Position numbers and translations under genes: made by a program. This document shows, piece by piece, positions 23,945-32,488 of a stretch of 38,094 bases of DNA (position 1 is the first letter of the stretch; every line of letters starts with the position of its first letter). The stretch lies in the NCBI GenBank assembly GCA_018066005.1, contig JAGHSG010000080.1, positions 1 to 38,094 of the forward strand, read 5' to 3'. Source of the DNA: Bacteroidales bacterium. Lineage in GTDB: Bacteria > Bacteroidota > Bacteroidia > Bacteroidales > Paludibacteraceae. Below the pieces are notes generated by a model. The model was given only the letters and a program-made list of their open reading frames with translations. It was not told where the DNA came from and made no database searches.

Positions 23945-25585
23945 TTATTTTTTATAATAAGGCACCGGTTCGTCAGCCAAAGTAGGAGAGGCTGTTATTT
24001 CAGAGCCCGGAACGGGCAGTATCAGTTGAGCAGCCGTAATCATGATGGGCTCGTATGACGGGTTCGATGTTATATACGGTTCGCGTGTATTTTCGTTTTC
24101 AATAGTTCGTACGGTCTCATCGGGATAATAGGTGCGATGACGTTCCATACGGTTCAAATAAGCCACAGCGCTATTGGCATTGCGGTAATACATGCGCTTG
24201 ATGTCAAAGAAGTTGATTCCTTCGAAGGCGAACTCGCAGCGACGTTCTTTGATAAGGTCGGTATAGGTTACCGTGGAAACTTCCGGCAGTCCGGCGCGTT
24301 TGTGGTGAACGCGATTGAAGACATCTATAGCCAAGGCGTCGGTTGTTGACTCACCGGCACCTATGCAGGCTTCTACGTAGCACAGATAGACGTCCGCCAA
24401 ACGGAGTAGGTAACTATTGTTACCGGCATCTTGTTGATCGCCTACACCGCCACCGCAGTCAGCAGATTTGCCGAGTACGTATTTCTTGATGTTGGCGAGG
24501 ACTTCGTTGTTATCTTCCATCTTATTGCCGGAGGCGTCACGCACAACAAAGTTGTAGGTGTATCCACCATTGGCTTTATTGATGTTAGGATAATAATCAC
24601 CGAGAGTCATAAAAACCCACGGGCGACGCAAATCGTCTTCGTCATAACTCTCCTGCAGGCTCAATGTAGGTCCTTTACCTTGTCCCCAAGCCACGTCGCT
24701 AACGAATGTGCTGCGGCTCCAGTGGGAAGTACGCGAGTTGCCGGTGGCATAACCGCCGACCATGTTTTGAATAGCAAACAACGACTCTCCGCAGTTATTA
24801 GCCTCTATATCAAAGAGGGTAGCATAGTCGGGGTAGAGTTCCAGACCGGAGTTCTTGATGACATCCGTTGCATATTCTTTGGCTTTTTGGAAGTACTCGT
24901 CGGATTTGGCGTAGTCTAAGTGGCTTGCCATGGTTAGATAAACCTTAGCCAATAATCCCTTGGCTGTCCAACAGGTTGCCATACCGGGCGTGTTAGCAAC
25001 CTCGGGGAGGTTGGTAGCAGCAAACTGCAGGTCTTCAGTGATGAAACGGTACACGTCCTCTTGCGTGTTGCGATAAAGGGCAGTATTCATCATGGCACGG
25101 TTGTTTTCCACAATTGTTACGGCGCCCCAATACTCTGTTAAAAAGTAATACGCGAAAGCGCGTGCACAGCGTGCGTGAGCCAGACCTTGTGTGATGGCTG
25201 TTTCCGGAACACTATTCTTTCGTGCAGCATCGGGCATGTCGTTGATGATATTATTGGCAAACGAGACGATACGATAGAGCCCTTGCCAACCCTGTGTCAA
25301 ATAGGTGTTGTTGGAACCAAAGGACATATAGTAGAACTGTCCTTCCTGATCATAAGTGTAAAATAGGTCGCCTGCTAATTCGTCACCTGCCATCCACATA
25401 AAGGACATTTGAAAATTACTCCATGCCTTGGCGGCATACAGTGAGTAGCAGTTCTGCTCAATAGCCTTGGCAGAGGTGTAATAATTATCAGAGGTGAGGG
25501 TGTCTTGCGGCTCATTGCTAAGAAAATCTTTGCAACTACTGAGTACTGCCGCAAGCATTGCTAATAAAATAATCTGTTTTTTCAT
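23945..25585 (-). CDS. SusD/RagB-family nutrient-uptake lipoprotein
   Basis: The 546-residue outer-membrane lipoprotein is the glycan-capturing lid of the SusC transporter. The start at 25585 (MKKQIILLAMLAAVLSSCKD) is preferred over an in-frame ATG at 25612 because it gives a proper lipoprotein signal peptide with lipobox LSSC (Cys18). Family features are FLSNEPQDTLTSDNYY, the TPR-like helical region with ARAFAYYFLTEYWGAV, LAKVYLTMA, the RLADVYLCYVEACI helix, IKERRCEFAFEGINFFDIKRM, and a C-terminus with LPVPGSEI. It lies 28 bp downstream of SusC, as usual. Confidence 0.93.
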   Translation of the reverse strand: MKKQIILLAMLAAVLSSCKDFLSNEPQDTLTSDNYYTSAKAIEQNCYSLYAAKAWSNFQMSFMWMAGDELAGDLFYTYDQEGQFYYMSFGSNNTYLTQGWQGLYRIVSFANNIINDMPDAARKNSVPETAITQGLAHARCARAFAYYFLTEYWGAVTIVENNRAMMNTALYRNTQEDVYRFITEDLQFAATNLPEVANTPGMATCWTAKGLLAKVYLTMASHLDYAKSDEYFQKAKEYATDVIKNSGLELYPDYATLFDIEANNCGESLFAIQNMVGGYATGNSRTSHWSRSTFVSDVAWGQGKGPTLSLQESYDEDDLRRPWVFMTLGDYYPNINKANGGYTYNFVVRDASGNKMEDNNEVLANIKKYVLGKSADCGGGVGDQQDAGNNSYLLRLADVYLCYVEACIGAGESTTDALAIDVFNRVHHKRAGLPEVSTVTYTDLIKERRCEFAFEGINFFDIKRMYYRNANSAVAYLNRMERHRTYYPDETVRTIENENTREPYITSNPSYEPIMITAAQLILPVPGSEITASPTLADEPVPYYKK

Positions 25586-25613
25586 ATCACAAGATAGATT
25601 GTAGGTTGACAAA

Positions 25614-28600
25614 TTAGAAGACTAAATTAACACCAAAGGTGAATACGCGCGGTGAAGGATAACGTCCCATATCGATGTTAGTCATACCGGCTTGCTGGTT
25701 GTAGGCACCAATCTCCGGGTCAAAGCCTGAATACTTGGTGAACGTCCACACGTTTTGTGCATTGAAATACAAGCGCAAGCTGGTCATGTGTGCTTTTTTC
25801 ATCAAAGCAGACGGGAAATTATACGCCAAACTCAAATTGGAAATTCGCAAGTACGAGCCGTCTTCAATCCAGCGGTCGGACATACGATTGTTTCGGTTGA
25901 CATCGGTTGTGGACCAACGTGGCATAGAAGGATTATTGCTTACGTACATATTGGATGCAGTTTTGTTGGTGGGATCTCCATCTACGTAACCATACTGTAC
26001 GCGGCCGGAGATAGAAGTGGCCTGGTTATCCCATAATGAGTTCATACCTTCGGTTTTGACGCGTGTGTAGTTCAAAATTTTACCGCCTACAGATCCGGTG
26101 AAATTGATTCCCAAATCAAAGTCCCAGATACGGAAGGTGTTGCTCCAACCTAATGTAAATAGAGGCGTCGGGTCACCAATGATTTTTTGGTCTGCATCGG
26201 TAATCTTACCATCCCCGTTCAAATCTTTGTATCGTATGTCTCCGATCCATACACCGGATGAGCGATCGATACGGTTTTCGCCTTTTCCATTATCCACTTG
26301 GACAGGGCCTTTTTTGATTTCCTCTTCGTTCATAAAATATCCGTCGGTTTCAAAACCATAGAAACACCCCATCGGGTTACCTTCTGTGATAATGGTAGCA
26401 GTTTGGAACTCGGAATACCAATCCAGTTTGCCGTAGATAGGTGTGTTTTGCTTATCCAGTGCCATGACTTTGTTGCGGTTGACGGAAATGACGATATTAC
26501 TGGTCCAAGAGAAGAGTTTAATATCCACCGGTACGACATTCAACGAGATGTCTATACCGCGGTTACGCACCTTACCGATGTTCTGCATCGGAGTGGCGAT
26601 ACCATCCCACGATGCTTCGCCACCCAAGATGGCAGGAACGGAAGGTGTAAGAAGTAAGTCTTTTGTATTTTTCTCATAGAGATCAATGCTCAAATCAATG
26701 CGATTCTTGATGAGTGCAATATCTACGCCGACATTCCACTGTTCACTGGCTTCCCATTTCAAATCGGGATTAGCAAAGTTGGACATACGATAGGCGGTAC
26801 CCATGGGGGTGATAAGAGCCATCATCTTGGAGCTGAATAAGTAGTTGTCAATATTGGAATTACCTACCTGACCGTAACCTACACGTATTTTCAAGTTGGT
26901 TATTTCCTCTATGTCTTTCAACCAAGGTTCTTCCGACATACGCCAAGCCAAAGCTACAGACGGGAAGCAACCCCAGCGGTTGTTAGGACCGAACTTGGAA
27001 CTGGCATCGCCACGGATGGTAAATGTGGCTAAGTAACGGTTGTCGTAGTTGTAATTGAAACGACCAAAAACAGACATCGTGGTGGCAAAGTCTTTCCAAC
27101 CATTGTTGGTGACGTAGTCACCGTCGGTTGTCATAACCTGTATGTCATTGCTGCTTAGATTCTTTTTCTGCAAGGATGATCCTTCCCATGCTGATTTAGA
27201 CATTTCAAAACCAACCATGGCACCAACGGTATGTTTGCCTTTGAAGGTTTGGTCGTAGGTGGCATACGTTTTCCACAACCAATAGGTGGAGCGGTCGTTT
27301 TGTTCAAAAATCTTGTTAATATTATTCTCTATACTACCAAATTTATACGTAGGAACAAAGCCTGTGTTTTTGGCTAAGTTGATGTCAAAACTGAACTCGG
27401 TACGTACGTTTAATACGGGTAGAATATTGCCTTGTGCATAGATGCCACCCATGATACGGTCGCGTACAAGGGTGTTGTTTTTCATTTGCGCCATAGCAAC
27501 AGGGTTATAGGCTGTAGAGGAGTTGACGGTGCTTGGGCCGGCATAGTTACCATCAAAGTTCTTTACCGGCACATCCGGTTGCATTGTTAATGCTTGCATC
27601 AGAATACCATCGACACCATCGTTTTGGATGATTTTCTCTTTGGTACGTGCATAGGATACAGAGCCTCCCACTTTGACGTATTTGCCAAATTCGTGGTCTA
27701 TGTTGGTACGCAATGAGTAACGCTCAAAGTCAGAACCTTTGATTGTACCGTCTTGATTGGCGTAGTTACCGGAAACGGCAAATTGTGTGGACTTGACACC
27801 ACCGGTCAATGACAATGTATGACTGTGCATCAATGCGTTGTGGATGATGGCATCTTGCCAATCTGTTCCTTTACCTAATATGCTTATGTCGCGGTAGGCA
27901 TCATTCAGCGAAGCGGCATATCCCTCGTTGTATAAATCTTGCTGATAGGCGGCATATTCCTGCAGATTCATCATGTTCAGTTTCTTGGCAAAGGTTTGTA
28001 TGCCTATATAGCCATCGTAGGATATATTGACTTTGCCCTCTTTACCATGCTTGGTTGTGATAATGACCACACCATTAGCACCTGCAGCACCGTAGATGGC
28101 GCACGCCGAAGCGTCTTTTAATACGTCCATTGAGACAATATCGCCCGGCGCGATAGCTGCCAACGGACTGACACGGTTCTGACCATTAGAGCCGCCTGCC
28201 CAATCAAAACCGGCAATGGATGTTCCCGAGCCGTTCATGGGAATACCGTCAATGATGTACAGCGGCTCATTGTCTCCATTGATAGATGAAGCACCACGTA
28301 CACGAATACTGGCAGCAGCGCCCGGAGCACCGGAGTTGGCAGATACTTGCACACCGGCTACGCGTCCCTGCAACATCTGATCGGCATTAACAATGACTGA
28401 TTCGCGCAGTTTGTCTCCAGACACAGAGCCCACCGAACCGGTCAAATCCACTTTACGCATGGTACCATAACCGACCACGACTATGTCTTCCAACACTTCT
28501 GTGTCTTCTAACATACTGATTTTTAGAGAGGTTTGATTGGTGATTTTAATCTCTTGGTTTTTGTAACCAATGGATGAAATGACCAATACAGCCCCTTTGG

Positions 28601-28790
28601 GCACATTTAATTCAAAAGCACCATCCAAATCGGTAATTGTACCATTTGTAGTGCCTTTAACCAACACATTGGCACCAATCATCGGTTCATCACCGTTTGT
28701 GCCATCCAATATCACACCCTTTATATTTATTTGCGCGCTTACGCATGTGTACGCGAGTGTGAGAAAAAAGATAGAAAGTAGTTTTCTCAT
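25614..28790 (-). CDS. SusC/RagA-family TonB-dependent transporter
   Basis: The 1,058-residue outer-membrane barrel imports oligosaccharides with SusD, powered by TonB. The start at 28790 (MRKLLSIFFLTLAYTCVSAQ) gives a clean signal peptide; an in-frame ATG at 28844 would add an unlikely extension and lies inside a hairpin. In order: carboxypeptidase-regulatory-like domain (INIKGVILDGTNGDEPMIGA onward), a hinge with EDIVVVGYGTMRKVDLTGSV, the plug domain (LQGRVAGVQVSANSGAPGA, SIRVRGASSINGDNEPLYII), then a long barrel ending in GRYPSPRVFTFGVNLVF with the terminal Phe of barrel proteins. Substrate is inferred as mannan oligosaccharides from the neighbouring mannanases. Confidence 0.95.
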   Translation of the reverse strand: MRKLLSIFFLTLAYTCVSAQINIKGVILDGTNGDEPMIGANVLVKGTTNGTITDLDGAFELNVPKGAVLVISSIGYKNQEIKITNQTSLKISMLEDTEVLEDIVVVGYGTMRKVDLTGSVGSVSGDKLRESVIVNADQMLQGRVAGVQVSANSGAPGAAASIRVRGASSINGDNEPLYIIDGIPMNGSGTSIAGFDWAGGSNGQNRVSPLAAIAPGDIVSMDVLKDASACAIYGAAGANGVVIITTKHGKEGKVNISYDGYIGIQTFAKKLNMMNLQEYAAYQQDLYNEGYAASLNDAYRDISILGKGTDWQDAIIHNALMHSHTLSLTGGVKSTQFAVSGNYANQDGTIKGSDFERYSLRTNIDHEFGKYVKVGGSVSYARTKEKIIQNDGVDGILMQALTMQPDVPVKNFDGNYAGPSTVNSSTAYNPVAMAQMKNNTLVRDRIMGGIYAQGNILPVLNVRTEFSFDINLAKNTGFVPTYKFGSIENNINKIFEQNDRSTYWLWKTYATYDQTFKGKHTVGAMVGFEMSKSAWEGSSLQKKNLSSNDIQVMTTDGDYVTNNGWKDFATTMSVFGRFNYNYDNRYLATFTIRGDASSKFGPNNRWGCFPSVALAWRMSEEPWLKDIEEITNLKIRVGYGQVGNSNIDNYLFSSKMMALITPMGTAYRMSNFANPDLKWEASEQWNVGVDIALIKNRIDLSIDLYEKNTKDLLLTPSVPAILGGEASWDGIATPMQNIGKVRNRGIDISLNVVPVDIKLFSWTSNIVISVNRNKVMALDKQNTPIYGKLDWYSEFQTATIITEGNPMGCFYGFETDGYFMNEEEIKKGPVQVDNGKGENRIDRSSGVWIGDIRYKDLNGDGKITDADQKIIGDPTPLFTLGWSNTFRIWDFDLGINFTGSVGGKILNYTRVKTEGMNSLWDNQATSISGRVQYGYVDGDPTNKTASNMYVSNNPSMPRWSTTDVNRNNRMSDRWIEDGSYLRISNLSLAYNFPSALMKKAHMTSLRLYFNAQNVWTFTKYSGFDPEIGAYNQQAGMTNIDMGRYPSPRVFTFGVNLVF

Positions 28791-28818
28791 GATTGAACGA
28801 TTAAAGAAAAAATAGAAA

Positions 28819-28844
28819 TTGCAGGTCAAACCAATGACCTGCAA
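28819..28844 (-). promoter_or_regulatory. Perfect 10-bp hairpin upstream of susC
   Basis: TTGCAGGTCA and TGACCTGCAA form a perfect stem with a 6-nt loop in the 70-bp gap between the upstream secreted-protein gene and susC. On the minus strand it is followed by an interrupted T-rich stretch, so it could act as a partial terminator, a processing site or an mRNA stabiliser that sets different levels for the two genes. Confidence 0.55.
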
Positions 28845-28860
28845 CTAAAAATAATCCTGC

Positions 28861-29829
28861 TTATTTCATCATAGTACCCAGAACGGAGTATTTAACGCCA
28901 CTCTTCATGATATACATAGCACCCTTGTCCATAACCTTGATTGCTTTAGCTTTGGCAGCCACTACATCATTCAGACCGGTAGCACTCTTGGTGTAGAACT
29001 TCGTGCTAATCAACTCAGATTCGCCATCGTAGGTATTCAAGATTACACCGGCAGCTTGGCTGTCTTCGCCAATTACCCATGTGTTACCGCCTTTCTTGGC
29101 GTAGTTGATAAGTTCTTTAACAAGGTATTTGTAATCGGAAGCACCGGTACCGTCTAACAAGTTACCAATTTCCTCTTGCGGATTGTACCAATCGTCCATG
29201 GCAACCAATTTAGCGATACCATAACCTAATTTCTTTTCAGCGCTTAAAACATTGATGCGGAATACGACAACGTCATTCTCGTTCAGAGCTTCGAGTTGGC
29301 TTTGGAAAATCTTAATTCCGTAGTCACCATTCTCAACACCGCCAACAATGGGTTGTACCTCAGTAGCGCCCGTGATATCATACGGATCAGCACCGCCTTC
29401 TACATAGCATTTTTTAACAGTGACGGTTCCCATCATTTCGGATTGGATGTACACTTTTTGAACGGCACTCTTCTTCTCCTTGTTCAGTTCAATACGGATT
29501 GTTCCGTTACCGGGTGTACCGATTTTTTGCTCATAGCCGGCACTTTGATCAGCAGTACCATACTCTACACTTACGGCAACTTTCCAATCAACGGGCTCAA
29601 TTTCAAGAACGACGGCATTGTAGTTGGTCCAAGGCTCTCCGCCAATCCACCAACCGGCGCCACCTTCCCACGCTGCGGGGAATGTAATGTTGTTACCACT
29701 GACTGTTACTCCTCCCCAATCGGTACCGCCGTTGGCTGAACCACATTTGCTCATGGGAAGATCCAAATTTTGAGCAAACATCATGGCACTCATCATAAGT
29801 GCGCAAACAAAAAAGAAACTTTTTTTCAT
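28861..29829 (-). CDS. Secreted protein with CBM-like module and short C-terminal tail
   Basis: This 322-residue protein has no recognised enzyme domain. It has a signal peptide (1-19, ending MMFA), an N-terminal beta module (about 25-148; NNITFPAAWEGGAGWWIGG, then NYNAVVLEIEP) of the same type as the start of the GH5 mannanase, a second beta-alpha region (about 150-280), and the ending AIKVMDKGAMYIMKSGVKYS, the same tail form as on the GH5 enzyme and the giant protein. It is the first gene before susC, so it is probably made with the locus. A role in mannan binding at the surface is inferred from the shared module. Confidence 0.7.
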   Translation of the reverse strand: MKKSFFFVCALMMSAMMFAQNLDLPMSKCGSANGGTDWGGVTVSGNNITFPAAWEGGAGWWIGGEPWTNYNAVVLEIEPVDWKVAVSVEYGTADQSAGYEQKIGTPGNGTIRIELNKEKKSAVQKVYIQSEMMGTVTVKKCYVEGGADPYDITGATEVQPIVGGVENGDYGIKIFQSQLEALNENDVVVFRINVLSAEKKLGYGIAKLVAMDDWYNPQEEIGNLLDGTGASDYKYLVKELINYAKKGGNTWVIGEDSQAAGVILNTYDGESELISTKFYTKSATGLNDVVAAKAKAIKVMDKGAMYIMKSGVKYSVLGTMMK

Positions 29830-29903
29830 TGTTTTAGTTGTTTAAATTGTTAATAATAGGGTTAATTATTATGGTTTTGAAACCTACTAATAGAAAACCA
29901 CTG

Positions 29904-29911
29904 CAAAGTTA
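29904..29911 (-). promoter_or_regulatory. Candidate -7 element of the mannan operon
   Basis: The minus strand reads TAACTTTG, a match to TAnnTTTG, 75 bp upstream of the start at 29829. No TTTG lies at the proper distance; it overlaps the inverted repeat GCAAAG-N6-CTTTGC (29903-29920), a plausible activator site such as for the adjacent AraC protein. Confidence 0.45.
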
Positions 29912-29990
29912 CTGCTTTGCAATGATTTATTCATGCACAAAAAAATCCAATGCTGATACTTTTTTGTCAAAAGTCGTTTTTTGTGATTTT

Positions 29991-30869
29991 TTAGAGGATG
30001 ATTTTGTTCTTTTGATAGGTGTTTTTGAAGGCAGTCGGTGTGATTTGCTTATATTTGAGGAATAAGCGATTGAAGTTGCTCAGGTTGTTAAATCCACATT
30101 GATAGGCGATCTCGGCAATGCTATGGGTTGTGTCTACTAACATGCGTGACGCATGGCCCAAACGAATGTTGGTTAAGTAATCACTGAGGGTTTTGCCGGT
30201 GCGTAATTTGAAGAACCTGGAAAAGCCAACAGGGGACATGCCTACCATATCCGCAATTTCTGCCAAACGGATTTCTTCGAAATAGTGCTGCTCAATATAT
30301 TCTTTTACTTTGCGCACTCTCCGCGAATCCGATATGGGTGTCTTTTGGGCAAAAGCTCCACTGGACAATACACGGGCATGAGTGTCTGAAGACAGTAGAT
30401 GAAGTAAGGAGATAAACTGCAGAAACTTCTCAAAGTGGTCTTCGTTGTTAGAAATATTGACCAGTAATCCGTATACGCGCAGAATTGTCTCTTCGGAAAA
30501 GGACAGGCCATTTTCTGCGCGTTGGAGCATGGTTGCGATGGAGGAAAATTGATTGCGCTCAAGCAGCCGTTTGGGCAAAATGTCAGATGAGAACTGAATG
30601 GTAATTTCGCGCACGTCTTTATTGGTGCATGTGCCTTGTTCCCATGCGTGTTCAAGCGGACTTGTAAGAAGTACTAATTCAAGATTGCCGATGTACTCAA
30701 TACTATCGCCGACAATGCGCCTGACACCCTGCCCATTGTGGATGAAGTTCAGTTCACAAACCTCATGTGTGTGAATGGGATAGGTGAATTCTTGTTTATG
30801 ACGATCTGCAATATATAAACAATCTTTTTCCGATAATGGACTAATCTCAGCAATTACATTTTGGGCCAT
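29991..30869 (-). CDS. AraC-family transcriptional regulator
   Basis: The 292-residue cytoplasmic protein has an N-terminal cupin-like sensor (about 15-110; YPIHTHEVCELNFIHNGQGVRR) and a C-terminal pair of helix-turn-helix motifs (about 190-288; IRLAEIADMVGMSPVGFSRF, then HSIAEIAYQCGFNNLSNFNR), the standard AraC/XylS layout. It lies directly upstream of the secreted-protein/susC operon on the same strand, separated by 161 bp, and has its own promoter. It is therefore the likely activator of the mannan locus, perhaps sensing a mannose-containing disaccharide. It is unlike the hybrid two-component or sigma/anti-sigma systems often found with SusC/D pairs. Confidence 0.9.
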   Translation of the reverse strand: MAQNVIAEISPLSEKDCLYIADRHKQEFTYPIHTHEVCELNFIHNGQGVRRIVGDSIEYIGNLELVLLTSPLEHAWEQGTCTNKDVREITIQFSSDILPKRLLERNQFSSIATMLQRAENGLSFSEETILRVYGLLVNISNNEDHFEKFLQFISLLHLLSSDTHARVLSSGAFAQKTPISDSRRVRKVKEYIEQHYFEEIRLAEIADMVGMSPVGFSRFFKLRTGKTLSDYLTNIRLGHASRMLVDTTHSIAEIAYQCGFNNLSNFNRLFLKYKQITPTAFKNTYQKNKIIL

Positions 30870-30909
30870 AGTGAATGTTAAAATAATACTACAAAATAAA
30901 AATGTGTTG

Positions 30910-30941
30910 CAAAATTACATCTAAATTTTGAAATATGCAAA
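30910..30941 (-). promoter_or_regulatory. Promoter of the AraC regulator gene
   Basis: On the minus strand TTTG (plus 30938-30941), 20 bp, TAATTTTG (plus 30910-30917): a full match to the Bacteroidetes consensus. The -7 box lies 40 bp upstream of the start codon. Confidence 0.75.
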
Positions 30942-30958
30942 TTTTTTTTGTAATTTTG
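30927..30958 (+). promoter_or_regulatory. Divergent promoter-like site overlapping the araC promoter
   Basis: On the plus strand TTTG (30927-30930), 20 bp, TAATTTTG (30951-30958), again a full consensus match. It overlaps the AraC gene promoter face to face, so RNA polymerase could occupy only one. It would transcribe about 150 nt of leader before the lipid kinase gene. Confidence 0.55.
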
Positions 30959-31063
30959 CATAAAAATTAGACGTTTTTTGCTCAAAAAGCCTTCGTATAT
31001 CCTCTATGGGATATGTCGTCGGCCACAATAATGGGTGATGAACGAATGATTTTTGCAGAAAAA

Positions 31064-31095
31064 TTTGCATGTATGCAAAAAAAAGTGTACCTTTG
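31064..31095 (+). promoter_or_regulatory. Promoter of the housekeeping operon
   Basis: TTTG (31064-31067), exactly 20 bp, TACCTTTG (31088-31095): a full Bacteroidetes consensus match. The -7 box ends 20 bp before the start codon at 31116, so the leader is very short. Confidence 0.8.
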
Positions 31096-31115
31096 CACGC
31101 TAAAACGTATGCACA

Positions 31116-31997
31116 ATGAAGAATATAGCATTTATCATCAATCCAATTTCCGGGGCAATCAATAAACGTAAGTTGCCCAAACAGATCGAAAAAGAGTTAG
31201 ATCATACCCATTGGCTGGAGAATATCGTTTTTACGGAATATGCCGGCCATGCTACCGAGTTGGCTCGTCAATATGCCAAAATGGGCTTTGATGCTGTGGT
31301 TGCTGTGGGCGGTGACGGTACGGTTAACGAAGTCGCACGCGGGTTACGCGACACGCAGACGGCATTGGGTATCATACCCACCGGCTCGGGCAATGGTTTC
31401 GCCCGTCATATAGGTATGTCCATGCGCGTGAACAAAGCCATAGAACAGATTAACCATAGCGAAGCGATTTATGTGGATTACGGAATGGTGAATGACTATC
31501 CTTTCTTCTGTACTTGCGGAATAGGCTTTGATGCACTCATTGCCGACCAGTTCGCCAATGCGGGGACTCGTGGTATGAAAACGTATTTGCAGAAAATACT
31601 CAAAGACCTGTTCTCCTATCAGCCGGAACATTATACCATTCACGGTGATGGAATAGACCTTACTCCGCAGGCCTTCCTGATAACGTTTGCTAACGCCAAT
31701 CAATGGGGGAATGACGCTTTTATCGCACCTAAAGCCAGTATTCAGGACGGCAGGATGGATATCGCCATTTTGAGCAAATTCCCGCTTATTGCCGCTCCTG
31801 CCATGGCATTCAATCTGTTTACCAAGAATATAGATAAAGATATGTTCATGCACACCATACAGGCAAGCGAAATAACGGTGGTGCGCGAGCAGGAAGGTCC
31901 TATGCATGTGGATGGCGAACCCCTCCAAATGCCCAAGGAACTGCATATACGCATCGTGGAAGACGGGCTGCGCGTATTGGCGGAAAAGCGGTTTTAA
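31116..31997 (+). CDS. Diacylglycerol kinase-like lipid kinase (YegS/DgkB type)
   Basis: This 293-residue cytoplasmic or membrane-associated enzyme should phosphorylate diacylglycerol or another lipid with ATP. Family motifs are NPISGAINKRK (9-19), VAVGGDGTVNEVARGL (63-78, nucleotide-binding GGDGT) and IIPTGSGNGFARH (86-98), followed by the beta-sandwich C-terminal domain with GIGFDALIADQF and MHVDGEPL. Length is normal. No transmembrane segment is seen. It is the first gene of a plus-strand operon and has a strong consensus promoter. The precise lipid substrate is not shown by sequence. Confidence 0.88.
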   Translation: MKNIAFIINPISGAINKRKLPKQIEKELDHTHWLENIVFTEYAGHATELARQYAKMGFDAVVAVGGDGTVNEVARGLRDTQTALGIIPTGSGNGFARHIGMSMRVNKAIEQINHSEAIYVDYGMVNDYPFFCTCGIGFDALIADQFANAGTRGMKTYLQKILKDLFSYQPEHYTIHGDGIDLTPQAFLITFANANQWGNDAFIAPKASIQDGRMDIAILSKFPLIAAPAMAFNLFTKNIDKDMFMHTIQASEITVVREQEGPMHVDGEPLQMPKELHIRIVEDGLRVLAEKRF

Positions 31998-32004
31998 ATT
32001 GTAG

Positions 32005-32044
32005 GGTTCACCGATTCACCGATTCACCAGTTCACCGATTCACC
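32005..32044. repeat. Octamer array in front of dut
   Basis: Five units: GGTTCACC, GATTCACC twice, AGTTCACC, GATTCACC. It lies between the lipid kinase stop and the dut start (7 bp away). On the sense strand it reads GATTCACC, the same orientation relative to transcription as in the mannan operon. Confidence 0.75.
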
Positions 32045-32051
32045 AGTAGAT

Positions 32052-32486
32052 ATGAAGATACAAATAATCAATAAGAGCAAGAACGCGTTACCCAAGTACG
32101 AGTCTGAACAGGCTGCCGGCATGGATATACGCTGCAATATAGATGCCCCCGTTACGTTGCAACCGTTGGAGCGTCATCTGTTCCCTACGGGGTTGTATAT
32201 GGAACTGCCGCAAGGTTACGAAGCACAGATACGTCCGCGTAGCGGCTTGGCTTTCAAACGCGGTTTGACCGTACTGAACAGCCCCGGTACTATTGATTCG
32301 GATTACAGGGGTGAGATAGGGGTGCTGCTTATTAACCTGAGTAATGAACCGCAGACCGTTGAACCGGGTGAACGCATCTGCCAGATGGTCATCGCGCGTC
32401 ATGAGCAGCCGGAGTTGGTACAGGTGGAAGAAATCAATGACACCGACCGCGGAGCAGGCGGGTTCGGACATAGCGGAACAAAGTAG
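32052..32486 (+). CDS. dut: dUTP diphosphatase
   Basis: This 144-residue trimeric enzyme converts dUTP to dUMP and pyrophosphate, keeping uracil out of DNA and supplying dUMP for thymidylate. All five family motifs are visible: AGMDIR (22-27), RPRSGLA (61-67), [10 protein letters not shown] (78-87, catalytic Asp), RICQMVI (108-114) and the flexible C-terminal [10 protein letters not shown] (133-142). Length is typical. The TPR gene begins 3 bp after its stop. Confidence 0.97.
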   Translation: MKIQIINKSKNALPKYESEQAAGMDIRCNIDAPVTLQPLERHLFPTGLYMELPQGYEAQIRPRSGLAFKRGLTVLNSPGTIDSDYRGEIGVLLINLSNEPQTVEPGERICQMVIARHEQPELVQVEEINDTDRGAGGFGHSGTK

Positions 32487-32488
32487 CG

